Below, piece by piece: positions 17,249 to 26,650 of a stretch of 47,485 nucleotides of DNA. The notes beneath the pieces are model-generated. The model saw only the letters and a program-made list of their open reading frames with translations. It searched no databases and had not been told where the DNA came from. A program made the translations under genes and the position numbers. How positions within the stretch are numbered: the first letter of the stretch is position 1; every line of letters begins with the position of its first letter. The stretch lies in assembly GCF_009812055.1 (NCBI RefSeq), contig NZ_WQNH01000037.1:1-47485 (forward strand), written 5' to 3'. This stretch comes from Chelativorans xinjiangensis. Lineage in GTDB: Bacteria; Pseudomonadota; Alphaproteobacteria; Rhizobiales; Rhizobiaceae.

Positions 17249-17907
17249 GAGCGGAAAATCCTCGTGGAAAGTGTTTCGTGTTTCATGGCGGCGATGTCGG
17301 CGGCATAGGCGGCCGAGCCAAGGTCGTTGAGGTTTGCCTCGGAGAGCGCGTTAGCAGTTGCGGCGATCAGCGGTTCCAGCGCCGCCAGGATGGCAAGCCC
17401 ATCGGTCTGGCCGAGCGGTACCAGCCGGATGGAGACTGAAATCTGCGCCTGGGTGTAGGCGGTCAGAAAGGCGATCAGCGTCTCGGCCGCTGCGATGCCG
17501 CCTGCGCCGGCAATCGCGCCGAAGGCGACCGGGTAGGGGCAGGGATCGGGAAGCCGGCCCAGCACCGGGTTCGGCCAGGCGCTTGCCGCCTCCATGAACG
17601 CCTTCCCCGTCACCAGCATCTCCTCATGACGCTGACGTGCCGGTGTGAGCGCCAGGCAGAGCTCGGCCAGATCCGTCAGTTTCGCCGTGTCCCGATGCGC
17701 GCGGCAGGCTTCGGCCGCCAGGATCGCGTCGTTGCGCGCCGCGCCGCTTTTCAGGCTGCCCTCGATCCAGTTTCGCGTTGTGGCGGAGCCGGTTACGCGC
17801 CTTTCCTCGATTGCCGATTCAAGCCCGGCCGAATAGGCGAAGGCGCCCACCGGAAAGGCCGGTGAGGCCCAGGCGAGCAATCTCTGGAGGGCCTGCGTGT
17901 CAGCCAT
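17245..17907 (-). CDS. ureF: Urease accessory protein UreF
   Basis: The product is 220 residues from the ATG at 17907 ([19 protein letters not shown]), the usual UreF N-terminus. Conserved segments include [12 protein letters not shown] and the [12 protein letters not shown] region. UreF bridges UreD-urease and UreG and acts as a GTPase checkpoint during nickel insertion. A longer frame begins 16 codons upstream but reads through the antisense-like His-codon repeat of ureE and is not preferred. The start overlaps the last codons of ureE. Confidence 0.95.
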
Positions 17908-18391
17908 GATGATGGTGGTGGTGCTCGGCGTCATGATCGTGGTGATGGTGGCCATTCGAATGGCTGTGATAGGCGCCGCGTTCCGGCGAGAAGGGCGCGG
18001 TGATCTCCCGCACCGTCGCGCCGAGGCCGAGGAGCATGTCTCGAATGACGTGGTCGCGGCCGATGAGGATGCGGTCCTCGTCGATCTCGGCGGGCAGATG
18101 GCGGTTGCCGAGGTGCCAGCACAGCTTTGCCAGATGGTTCCCGTCGCGCGCCGTCACCTCGTAAAGCGCTTCCTCGGCGGCTGTGATTTCCACCAGGCCT
18201 CCGTCTTCCAACACCAGCGCATCGCCGTTACCTAGCGCCACTGCCTCGGGCAGGTCGACGATCACCTCGCCACCCTCCTGGAGCCTGAGAAGCTTGCGGC
18301 GCAGGTGGCGCTCGTCATGGGCGAGCACGACATGGCCGATGGGGGTGCCGTCGAATTCTCCGGCGTGGACGTGCGAAATGGCGCGGGGCAT
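17900..18391 (-). CDS. ureE: Urease nickel metallochaperone UreE with His-rich tail
   Basis: The 163-residue protein has the two UreE domains and the conserved [14 protein letters not shown] metal-site segment. Its C-terminal tail of about 22 residues is more than half histidine, broken only by S, N, G, D, A and E. Such tails store and deliver Ni2+ to UreG/UreF. The stop overlaps the ureF start. The gene lies 30 bases after the unassigned membrane-protein gene, suggesting they are transcribed together. Confidence 0.96.
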   Translation of the reverse strand: MPRAISHVHAGEFDGTPIGHVVLAHDERHLRRKLLRLQEGGEVIVDLPEAVALGNGDALVLEDGGLVEITAAEEALYEVTARDGNHLAKLCWHLGNRHLPAEIDEDRILIGRDHVIRDMLLGLGATVREITAPFSPERGAYHSHSNGHHHHDHDAEHHHHHHG

Positions 18392-18421
18392 GGGTATTCC
18401 TTTTTCGGGCTTGCCGCCGGT

Positions 18422-19012
18422 TCAATTGGGTGTGTCGAACAGCGTTGCGATCCAGACGGCTTCGTAGGCCATATTAATCGCCACCATGGCGAGATGGAAC
18501 TTGCGATTGGCTGTCCGCATCGCCACCAGGCACAGGATGAAGAAGACCGGCGTGCTGACCAACAGCTCCATGCGGTACTCGTCGAAATGCGTCTCGCCTT
18601 TGATGTAGGTGTCGACGGCGTCGAGAATGAGCGTGGAGGCGAGCAGGCCGAAGAACCACTTTCGGCGATTGAGAAAGAAATCCTCGTAGTTCGCGTATTC
18701 GCGGATGTCGTCGGGAAACAACAACACGCTCATCAGGAACAGCACGACGGTGTAGATAATCAGGAAGAAGAAGACGCCGAAGGACCAGTGCCGGACGTCG
18801 TAGAGCGCTACCTCCCACCACCAGAAATGCACCAGCATCAGGAGCATGGTTGCGACCCAGGCCAGATGGATGGTGGAGATGCTCTCCCGGGCCGGGTGCT
18901 GGACGAAACGGGCGATGCCGGCGAGCAGGCGAGTGATGCCCATGCCGATGATGATGCCCATGACGATGCGGATATGCGGGAAGATCTCCACGCCGGTCAG
19001 TTCAGTTTCCAT
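18422..19012 (-). CDS. Six-helix membrane protein of unknown function, upstream of ureE
   Basis: The 196-residue protein has about six predicted transmembrane segments. They begin with IRIVMGIIIGMGITRLLAGI and include the aromatic stretch LLMLVHFWWWEVAL and a final helix MVAINMAYEAVWI. No transporter signature, metal motif or signal peptide was recognised, and it is not a HupE/UreJ homologue (that gene is at 23184). Spacing of only 30 bases to ureE makes it part of the ureEFG transcript, so a role linked to urease, nickel or urea is possible but unsupported. Confidence 0.7.
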   Translation of the reverse strand: METELTGVEIFPHIRIVMGIIIGMGITRLLAGIARFVQHPARESISTIHLAWVATMLLMLVHFWWWEVALYDVRHWSFGVFFFLIIYTVVLFLMSVLLFPDDIREYANYEDFFLNRRKWFFGLLASTLILDAVDTYIKGETHFDEYRMELLVSTPVFFILCLVAMRTANRKFHLAMVAINMAYEAVWIATLFDTPN

Positions 19013-19100
19013 CGCATCCCGCTGATATTGCCGTCATGGAATCTCCCCTCGCGCAGGCGCAGGCGCGCCAAGTGTGCGTCAGCGGCGGCCATGGCGCAAG

Positions 19101-19134
19101 AAAAAGCCCCGGCCGCGTCAGCGCCGCCGGGGCT
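19101..19134 (-). terminator. Intrinsic terminator of the peroxiredoxin gene
   Basis: Read on the minus strand, AGCCCCGGC (19134-19126) pairs perfectly with GCCGGGGCT (19113-19105), and the downstream sequence continues the T-run to five Ts (19105-19101). It lies about 20 bases after the peroxiredoxin stop. This would separate the peroxiredoxin message from the membrane-protein/ureEFG genes, implying that those have their own promoter in 19013-19100 or depend on readthrough. Confidence 0.8.
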
Positions 19135-19154
19135 CGGATTTGCCGGCAATGCGG

Positions 19155-19697
19155 TCAGGCGGCGACCGCTTCGCCCGCCCGCAGATTGTCCAGAATGTTC
19201 TGCGGCGAGGAGACGCCGTAAGGATCGGTCTCGCAGTTGTCGGCGAAACCCTCCTCCTCGAACCATTGCTCGATGACGCCGTCGTTGACGACCGCCGCGT
19301 AGTGCCAGGAGCGCATGCCGAAGCCGAGATTATCCTTGGCCACCAGCATGCCCATCTTGCGGGTAAACTCGCCCGAGCCGTCGGGGATGAGCTTGATGTT
19401 CTCGATGCCTTGCGCCTTGCCCCAGGCATTCATGACGAAGGCGTCGTTGACGGAGATGCAGTAGATCTCGTCGATACCCTCTGCATTGAACTCGTCATAG
19501 AGCTTCTCGAAGTCAGGAAGCTGATAGGTGGAACAGGTGGGGGTGAAGGCGCCCGGTAGCGAGAAGAGGACGACCCGCTTACCGGCGAAATAGTCGGCTG
19601 TGGTCTTCTCTTCCCACCGATAGGGGTTCGGGCCTTCGATGCGTTCGTCGCGCACGCGCGTGCGGAAGGTCACGTCGGGGACTTTTCTCAACCTCAT
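19155..19697 (-). CDS. Peroxiredoxin (Prx5/AhpC-TSA-like)
   Basis: The 180-residue protein has the peroxidatic motif PGAFTPTCS with C55, in the thioredoxin fold of the Prx5-like subgroup. It also has the FGMRSWHYAAVVNDG segment. It would reduce peroxides using thioredoxin, glutathione or glutaredoxin; the reductant is not visible. The ATG at 19697 (MRLRKVPD) is preferred because the preceding 19 codons do not match the family. It lies between the urease structural and accessory genes and has its own terminator. The upstream region 19698-19894 (197 bases) shows no clear operator. Confidence 0.9.
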   Translation of the reverse strand: MRLRKVPDVTFRTRVRDERIEGPNPYRWEEKTTADYFAGKRVVLFSLPGAFTPTCSTYQLPDFEKLYDEFNAEGIDEIYCISVNDAFVMNAWGKAQGIENIKLIPDGSGEFTRKMGMLVAKDNLGFGMRSWHYAAVVNDGVIEQWFEEEGFADNCETDPYGVSSPQNILDNLRAGEAVAA

Positions 19698-19894
19698 GAA
19701 TACAATCCTTCGACAACAGATGAACCAACCCTGGAAAAATCGGGGAGGCTGCAAACTCGGTTCTGGTCATGATCCGGCGCGGGGGAGGATCGCGCCGAGT
19801 ACGGCGCTGCAATAAATCATGTTGCAGGTGCGAAGCCAAGTGCGGCAAAGCGCCGATTCTGTTGAGAGAGCGGAGAAAGCCGAGGCTCTTGCGG

Positions 19895-20503
19895 TCAATG
19901 CCGCGAAAGCGCCATGGAGGCGCCCGAGGCGATCAGGACGCCGCCGACCAGGCGGTTCAGATGCACGAACACGCGGCCCGATTTCAGCAGCTTACCGAGA
20001 AGCACGCCGGCCACGACGTAGAGGAGGACAGCGACCACCTCGAGGAGGAGAAAGACGGCGCCCATCGCCGCGAGCTGGCTCCAGGCCGGGGCCGAGGCCG
20101 TGATGAATTGCGGAAAGAAGGCGGTGAAGACGGCGATCGCCTTGGGATTGCTGATGGCGATGAGGAAGTCCCGCCGCATCAAGAGCCTTATGGCCGTCTC
20201 CTCGGACTGCGCCGCGGCCAGCACCCGCGCCTTGCGCCAGAACTGGATGCCGACATAGACGAGGTAGGCAGCGCCGATGAATTTGATGATCGTGAAGGCT
20301 GTGGCGGAGGCGGCGAGTACGGCGCCGAGGCCAAACACGGTGATCAGGATGAGCAGGGCGAAGGCCGGCATGCGGCCGAGACCGCCCGCCATGGCGCGGA
20401 GGAGGCCCAGCCGCGCGCCGTTCGAGAATGCCAGCATGTTGTTCGGCCCAGGCGCGCAGTTGAGCGCGAAGCAGGCGGGGATGAAGATGGACCAGGCGAT
20501 CAT
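19895..20503 (-). CDS. LysE/RhtB family amino-acid exporter
   Basis: The 202-residue inner-membrane protein has the family N-terminus with ALNCAPGPNNMLAFSNGARLG (residues 13-33) and six hydrophobic segments. It also has the conserved ISNPKAIAVFTAFFPQF region in the second half. LysE/RhtB proteins export amino acids or related metabolites; the substrate is not predictable. It sits between the broken toxin and the peroxiredoxin in the segment that interrupts the urease operon. Confidence 0.9.
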   Translation of the reverse strand: MIAWSIFIPACFALNCAPGPNNMLAFSNGARLGLLRAMAGGLGRMPAFALLILITVFGLGAVLAASATAFTIIKFIGAAYLVYVGIQFWRKARVLAAAQSEETAIRLLMRRDFLIAISNPKAIAVFTAFFPQFITASAPAWSQLAAMGAVFLLLEVVAVLLYVVAGVLLGKLLKSGRVFVHLNRLVGGVLIASGASMALSRH

Positions 20504-20523
20504 GTGGGCTCTTGTTGTGTGGA

Positions 20524-20820
20524 TCAGAGGTCGTCGAGCAGCTTTTCAATATCCATAGCGCCGTTGACGATTCTCACGATCATGATTTTTGCAGGTTCTA
20601 TCCTGTAAAAGATAAGATAGTTCCCATATGGTCGGCGTCTGACTTCGGTGTTCCCGGATATTTCCAGCTAAGGATATCTTTTCGGAAGCTCGCCTAGGCT
20701 GAGGCAGGCTGCTTCGATTTCTGCAGCGAATGTGAGGGCGCGGTCCGGGTTGTCGCGAGCGATGAAGCGGCCGATCTGCAGAAGATCGTTTTCGGCTGGC
20801 CCGGATATCTCAACCCGCAT
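20524..20820 (-). pseudogene. ParE/RelE-type toxin gene with an in-frame amber stop
   Basis: From an ATG at 20820 that overlaps the antitoxin gene by 11 bases, the frame encodes a ParE-like start (MRVEISGPAENDLLQIGRFIARDN). It meets TAG at 20670-20668 after 50 codons. The same frame then continues for 47 codons with a clear toxin C-terminus (EVRRRPYGNYLIFYRI, then IVRIVNGAMDIEKLL) to TGA at 20526-20524. Total length (98 codons with the stop) is normal for the family. No frameshift is needed; TGG to TAG would be a one-base change. The toxin is therefore probably inactive, unless the stop is suppressed or is a sequencing error. Confidence 0.82.
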
Positions 20821-21079
20821 TCCGGGCCTTTTCTTTCATAGCCAGGATCTCCGCGCGCAGTTCTGCGAAGACTTCCTCTGCCGGGCGGCTGTCGCCGCGG
20901 TCGGCTGCGGCAATCCCCTCATCGATTTTCCTGCGAAGCTCGGCGAGCTTCGCCTCCCGCTCCTGCACGAGCCGCACGCCTTCGCGCAGCACTTCCGACC
21001 GCGAGCGGTAGCGGCCGGTTTTCACCAACTCTCCGACGTAGTCCTCGAGCGGCTTTCCGAGGTCGGCACTGACAGGCAT
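20810..21079 (-). CDS. ParD/CC2985-type antitoxin
   Basis: The 89-residue protein has the ribbon-helix-helix N-terminus of ParD antitoxins (YVGELVKTGRYRSRSEVLREGVRLVQ) and a charged C-terminal helix that would wrap the toxin. A strong AAAGGAG site precedes the ATG at 21079. It overlaps the toxin remnant by 11 bases, the usual antitoxin-first arrangement. It is intact although its toxin partner is interrupted, and probably autoregulates through the dyad at 21099-21123. Confidence 0.88.
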   Translation of the reverse strand: MPVSADLGKPLEDYVGELVKTGRYRSRSEVLREGVRLVQEREAKLAELRRKIDEGIAAADRGDSRPAEEVFAELRAEILAMKEKARNAG

Positions 21080-21098
21080 CGTGGAACTCCTTTAAATG

Positions 21099-21123
21099 GG
21101 ATTTAATAATAGTTATCAAATCC
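21099..21123 (-). promoter_or_regulatory. AT-rich dyad upstream of the antitoxin gene
   Basis: GGATTT (21099-21104) and AAATCC (21118-21123) are exact reverse complements around a 13-base AT-rich centre, 20 bases upstream of the antitoxin start. ParD proteins bind such dyads to repress their own operon. It stands out from the GC-rich surroundings. Confidence 0.45.
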
Positions 21124-21142
21124 TGCTCGGGAAAGAGCCTTG

Positions 21143-22851
<1,709 letters not shown>

Positions 22852-22852
<1 letters not shown>

Positions 22853-23157
22853 CAGAGCTTTCCCATGATCTTCTGCTGGAAACCATACACCTTGCGTGCG
22901 CCGGAAAGCGGCACCAGCCGCACCTCGCGCGTCTGGCCCGGCTCGAAGCGGACCGCCGTTCCGGCGGCGATGTCGAGCCGCATCCCGCGCGCCTTGTCGC
23001 GGTCGAAGGAGAGCGCTTCGTTCACCTCGAAGAAGTGGTAGTGCGAGCCGACCTGCACCGGCCGGTCGCCGGTGTTGCTCACCTCCAACATTAACTGCTT
23101 CGCGCCGGTGTTGAACTCGATTTCGCCAGCTTTCGTAATGACTTCGCCCGGTATCAT
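22852..23157 (-). CDS. ureB: Urease beta subunit
   Basis: The 101-residue subunit matches the usual beta-chain length, with [16 protein letters not shown] at the start, [11 protein letters not shown] and [17 protein letters not shown]. It is structural, holding the catalytic alpha subunits together. The ATG at 23157 is set by homology. It is separated from ureA by ureJ, an arrangement seen in rhizobial urease loci. Confidence 0.97.
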
Positions 23158-23183
23158 GAGAGGTTGATTCCTTTTTCGAGTTG

Positions 23184-23774
23184 TCAGCCGGCGAAGGCCA
23201 GCCACAGACCCGCCAGCGCCGTGGCAAGGCCTGCGATGCGGGTCAGCGTGCCGCCCGTGACGTCCTTCTGCCGGTGGCCGAAGGCGAGGCCCGCCGCGAT
23301 ACCGGCGGCATGCAGGAGCGCGGTGGCGAGGGAGAAGCCGGCGGCGAACTGCAGCGCGCCTGCGGCGCCGAGCTCGCCGCCATGGGCGTGGCCGTGAAAG
23401 AAGGCGAAGAAGGCGACGACGCCTGCAACACCCGCTACGGGCAACGGAATGGCGAGCGCCACCATGAGGCCAATAAAGACCATGGAAGCGAGGATTACCG
23501 GTTCCACAAGCAGCAGCGGTGCGCCGAGAATGGCGGCGGCGAAGCCGAGGACCATCGTGCCGACGAAGGCGGCCGGCACCAGCATCAGCGCGCGCTGCCC
23601 AAGCGTTGCCGCCCACAGGCCGACCGCCACCATCACCAGAATATGATCGAGGCCGAAAAGCGGATGCGAGAAGCCGGCCATGAAGGAGCCGTGCTCGGCC
23701 GGGTTCAGGTGTGCAAAGGCGGGTGCGGTGGCGGTGAAGAGTGCCGCGGCGGCGAATGCGATACGTTTGAACAT
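23184..23774 (-). CDS. ureJ: HupE/UreJ family membrane protein
   Basis: The 196-residue protein begins with a cleavable signal ([21 protein letters not shown]). The HupE/UreJ signature [20 protein letters not shown] follows, with [10 protein letters not shown] as the proposed metal-binding motif, and then five or six helices. Family members are thought to move nickel across the inner membrane. Its location between ureA and ureB ties it to nickel supply for urease. Confidence 0.92.
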   Translation of the reverse strand: MFKRIAFAAAALFTATAPAFAHLNPAEHGSFMAGFSHPLFGLDHILVMVAVGLWAATLGQRALMLVPAAFVGTMVLGFAAAILGAPLLLVEPVILASMVFIGLMVALAIPLPVAGVAGVVAFFAFFHGHAHGGELGAAGALQFAAGFSLATALLHAAGIAAGLAFGHRQKDVTGGTLTRIAGLATALAGLWLAFAG

Positions 23775-23797
23775 ACGGGTTCCCTTGGAGTTCCTGG

Positions 23798-24100
23798 TCA
23801 GCGGATGGGTTCGTGAACGGTGACGAGCTTGGTGCCGTCGGGAAAGGTGGCTTCGACCTGGACGTCGTGGATCATCTCGGCGACGCCCTCCATCACCTGG
23901 TCACGGGTGATCACATGGGCGCCGGCTTCCATGAGCTCGGCAACGGGGCGGCCGTCGCGCGCGCCCTCAACGACGAAATCGGTGATCAGGGCAATCGCCT
24001 CGGGATGGTTCAGCTTGACGCCGCGCTCCAGCCTGCGGCGGGCAACTTGTGCGGCCATAGCGATCAGCAGCTTGTCCTTTTCGCGGGGCGTCAGGTTCAT
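23798..24100 (-). CDS. ureA: Urease gamma subunit
   Basis: The 100-residue product begins [17 protein letters not shown] and ends near VTVHEPIR, as in typical gamma subunits, with the conserved [11 protein letters not shown] segment. It is a structural subunit of the (alpha-beta-gamma)3 enzyme. It follows ureD by 18 bases and precedes ureJ by 23. Confidence 0.97.
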   Translation of the reverse strand: MNLTPREKDKLLIAMAAQVARRRLERGVKLNHPEAIALITDFVVEGARDGRPVAELMEAGAHVITRDQVMEGVAEMIHDVQVEATFPDGTKLVTVHEPIR

Positions 24101-24118
24101 GGCGGTCTCGTTTCCGTT

Positions 24119-24949
24119 TTAGATGGTCCACAGGCGGGGCAGGGCGCCGGCGCCTGACAATAATGCGATGGCCGGCGCGAGTGTGCGCCGCAACATAAGA
24201 CCCGAAGGGGCAAGAATGCGCAAGATGAGGCGTTCGCCGATGGCGCTTGCTGCCGCATGGGCGTGTGGCGCGATCATCGCCCGCAGCGCCTCCAGCTTCT
24301 CCTCGGCGTCAGGCGTGACGGCGAGGAGGGTGGCGAAGGCGTTGTGGCCGGACAGCAGCGAAAGCCCGTCACGCTCGAAATCGTCGCCGGTAAGCCGCGT
24401 CGCCTCGGCATGGATGAGCCGGCCTGCGCGAAAGATGCGCCAGCTGTCCTTGAGCCGCGCCGAGCGGGCTGCCTCGCCCATTGCCTCGCGGCCGAGAAGC
24501 ACCGCCTCGACCGCGGTGAAGGTAGCGCCCTCGTCCAGGTTGACCGTCAGTGTGCGGTCGAGACGGCTTGCCTCGAACAGGATCGTCTCCTGCGGCAGCC
24601 AATCGACATGCGCGCCGGCGCCGAGGCGCAGCGTCGTCGATACCCGGGCATCATCCCCGGTCGAGCGGTAGGCGCGCTCGCAGGCCTGGGTGGTCAGCAC
24701 CAGTTTCGTGCCCGCCGCCGCTTCGGCCTCCCATTCCACGCGGTCACCGCCGGTGAGGCCGCCGGAGGTGTTGATCAGCACTGCCTCCAGCGCCGACCCG
24801 TGGCCGCGCGGCAGGCGGATCTTGCAACAGCCTTCCTGATAAAAGGTGTCGAGGCAGGTTTTTTCGCCGCGCAGCTTGGCGCCAAGCCGGCCGGTGCCGC
24901 GCGAGCGCTGCATGGGTGCGGGCATGGAGATGCGGTTGGCCATCGTCAT
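24119..24949 (-). CDS. ureD: Urease accessory protein UreD
   Basis: The 276-residue product has the conserved INTSGGLTGGDR segment (about 58-69), the TQACERAYRS block and LIHAEATRLTGD. UreD is the scaffold that binds apo-urease and recruits UreF/UreG for nickel insertion. It is the first gene of the urease block and follows the urtE gene after a RIME-like element. An alternative start at the second ATG (two codons in) cannot be excluded. Confidence 0.95.
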   Translation of the reverse strand: MTMANRISMPAPMQRSRGTGRLGAKLRGEKTCLDTFYQEGCCKIRLPRGHGSALEAVLINTSGGLTGGDRVEWEAEAAAGTKLVLTTQACERAYRSTGDDARVSTTLRLGAGAHVDWLPQETILFEASRLDRTLTVNLDEGATFTAVEAVLLGREAMGEAARSARLKDSWRIFRAGRLIHAEATRLTGDDFERDGLSLLSGHNAFATLLAVTPDAEEKLEALRAMIAPHAHAAASAIGERLILRILAPSGLMLRRTLAPAIALLSGAGALPRLWTI

Positions 24950-24960
24950 CGGCGGATAGG

Positions 24961-25150
24961 CTGGCGCCCTTGCGCGCGCCCCTCTGCCCTGCCGGGCATC
25001 TCCCCCACACGGGGGGAGATTAGACTGTCCGCTTCGTCACGCCTATTCTGAAACCTTGCCGGAAAGCCGCCGGTATAGCCGCCGTCAATCTCCCCCTTCG
25101 TGGGGGAGATTGACGGCAGGGCAGAGGGGGGCGCGAAGGGGCGCCGGCGC
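24961..25150. repeat. RIME-like inverted-repeat element between urtE and ureD
   Basis: Arms of about 60 bases at 24961-25020 and about 25091-25150 are imperfect reverse complements sharing CCCCTCTGCCCTGCCG and the ATCTCCCCC...GGGGGAGAT core. Each arm contains its own small hairpin; 25084-25114 is a perfect 13-bp stem with a five-base loop. The consensus resembles the Rhizobium intergenic mosaic elements of rhizobia. It fills nearly the whole 234-base gap between ureD and urtE and has no coding potential of its own. Confidence 0.75.
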
Positions 25151-25183
25151 TTCCGTCTATCAACTCGCCCTAAACCCATACCG

Positions 25184-25888
25184 CTAAACCATCAAATGCC
25201 GCTTGACTTCCGGCTTGTCGAGATCGGATGCCGGCCCGGAATGGAGGATTTCGCCCCGGTCCATGACGTAGATACTGTCGGCCAGTTCGCGGCAGAAGTC
25301 GAGATACTGTTCCACCAGCAGGATCGTCATGCCCAACTCGTCGCGCAGGAATTGCAGTGCCCGGCCGATGTCCTTGATGATGGATGGCTGGATACCCTCC
25401 GTCGGCTCGTCGAGGATCAGCACCTTGGGCCGTGTCACCAGCGCCCTGCCGATGGCCAACTGTTGCTGCTGGCCACCGGACAGGTCGCCGCCCCGCCGGG
25501 AAAGCATCTCTTTCAGCACCGGAAAGAGGGTGAAGACCGTGTCGGGAACAAAGCGTTCGCCCGTTTTCAAGGGCGCGAAGCCTGTCTGCAGGTTCTCCCG
25601 CACCGTCAGAAGCGGGAAGATCTCGCGGCCCTGCGGCACGTAGCCGAGGCCGAGGCGGGCGCGCTTGTAGGGGGGGATCTTGCCGAATGCGGTGCCGTCG
25701 AAACGGACCTCGCCCCTCGAGATCGGGTGAACGCCGGCGATAGCCCTGAGCAGCGAGGATTTTCCCACGCCGTTGCGGCCGAGGACGGCGGTGATGGCGG
25801 CGGGGGCGGCTTCCACGCTCACTGATTTCAGCGCCCGCGCGGCGCCGTAGTAAAGGTCGATTCCGTCGACGGCGAGTGCCGTTACCAT
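25184..25888 (-). CDS. urtE: Urea ABC transporter ATP-binding protein UrtE
   Basis: The 234-residue ATPase of the LivF class has Walker A GRNGVGKS (37-44), a YVPQGREIFPLLTV Q-loop region, signature LSGGQQQQ and Walker B VLILDEPTEGIQPS, the last typical of UrtE. The ATG at 25888 is chosen because GGGGAGG lies just upstream; a GTG two codons earlier is possible. It is the last urt gene, five bases after the urtD stop, and is followed by the RIME-like element and ureD. Confidence 0.95.
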   Translation of the reverse strand: MVTALAVDGIDLYYGAARALKSVSVEAAPAAITAVLGRNGVGKSSLLRAIAGVHPISRGEVRFDGTAFGKIPPYKRARLGLGYVPQGREIFPLLTVRENLQTGFAPLKTGERFVPDTVFTLFPVLKEMLSRRGGDLSGGQQQQLAIGRALVTRPKVLILDEPTEGIQPSIIKDIGRALQFLRDELGMTILLVEQYLDFCRELADSIYVMDRGEILHSGPASDLDKPEVKRHLMV

Positions 25889-25890
25889 CC

Positions 25891-26640
25891 TCACCTCCCC
25901 AGATAGCTTTCGATGACGCGCGGGTCGGCGCTCACGTGGTCAAGGCTGCCCTGGGCCAGCACGGATCCCTCAGCCAGCACGGTGACGCGCGCGGCAAGGT
26001 CGCGGATGAAGCTCATGTCATGCTCGACCACGACGACGGAGCGGGACTTGGCGATCTCCCTCAGAAGCTTAGCCGTCTCCACCGTCTCGGCATCGGTCAT
26101 GCCGGCCACCGGCTCGTCGACGAGGAGCAGCTTCGGATCCTGGGCTAGCAGCATGCCGATCTCCAGCCATTGCTTCTGCCCGTGGCTCAGGTTCGCGGCG
26201 AGCTCCTCGCGGCGCTCCGTCAGGCGGATGGTGGCGAGGATGTCTTCCAGGCGCCCCACGTCTTCTTCGGAAGGGTGGTAGAACCAGGCGGAGAAGACGT
26301 CGCGTGGTTTCTTGAGCGCCAGTTCCAGATTGTCCCACACCGTGTGGCTTTCGAAGACGGTGGGTTTCTGGAATTTCCGGCCGATGCCAAGCTCGGCGAT
26401 GGCCGCTTCGTCGAGCCGCGTGAGGTCGACATCGCCGGCGAAGAAGACCTCGCCCTCATCGGGCCGTGTCTTGCCGGTTATGATGTCCATCATGGTCGTC
26501 TTGCCGGCGCCGTTGGGGCCGATGATGGCCTGGAGCTCGCCGTGCTGGACGATCAGCGACAGGTTGTTGATGGCCTTGAAACCGTCGAAGGAGACGGAGA
26601 CGCCGTCGAGATAGAGGAGAGGAGGATGGTTCTGATCCAT
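25891..26640 (-). CDS. urtD: Urea ABC transporter ATP-binding protein UrtD
   Basis: The 249-residue LivG-class ATPase has Walker A GPNGAGKTT (41-49), an IGRKFQKPTVFE Q-loop, the variant signature LSHGQKQWLEIG characteristic of UrtD, and Walker B LLLVDEPVAGMTD. It starts at ATG 26640, ten bases after urtC ends; upstream in-frame codons do not match the family. It forms the ATPase pair with UrtE. Confidence 0.95.
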   Translation of the reverse strand: MDQNHPPLLYLDGVSVSFDGFKAINNLSLIVQHGELQAIIGPNGAGKTTMMDIITGKTRPDEGEVFFAGDVDLTRLDEAAIAELGIGRKFQKPTVFESHTVWDNLELALKKPRDVFSAWFYHPSEEDVGRLEDILATIRLTERREELAANLSHGQKQWLEIGMLLAQDPKLLLVDEPVAGMTDAETVETAKLLREIAKSRSVVVVEHDMSFIRDLAARVTVLAEGSVLAQGSLDHVSADPRVIESYLGR

Positions 26641-26650
26641 GGGACGATAC

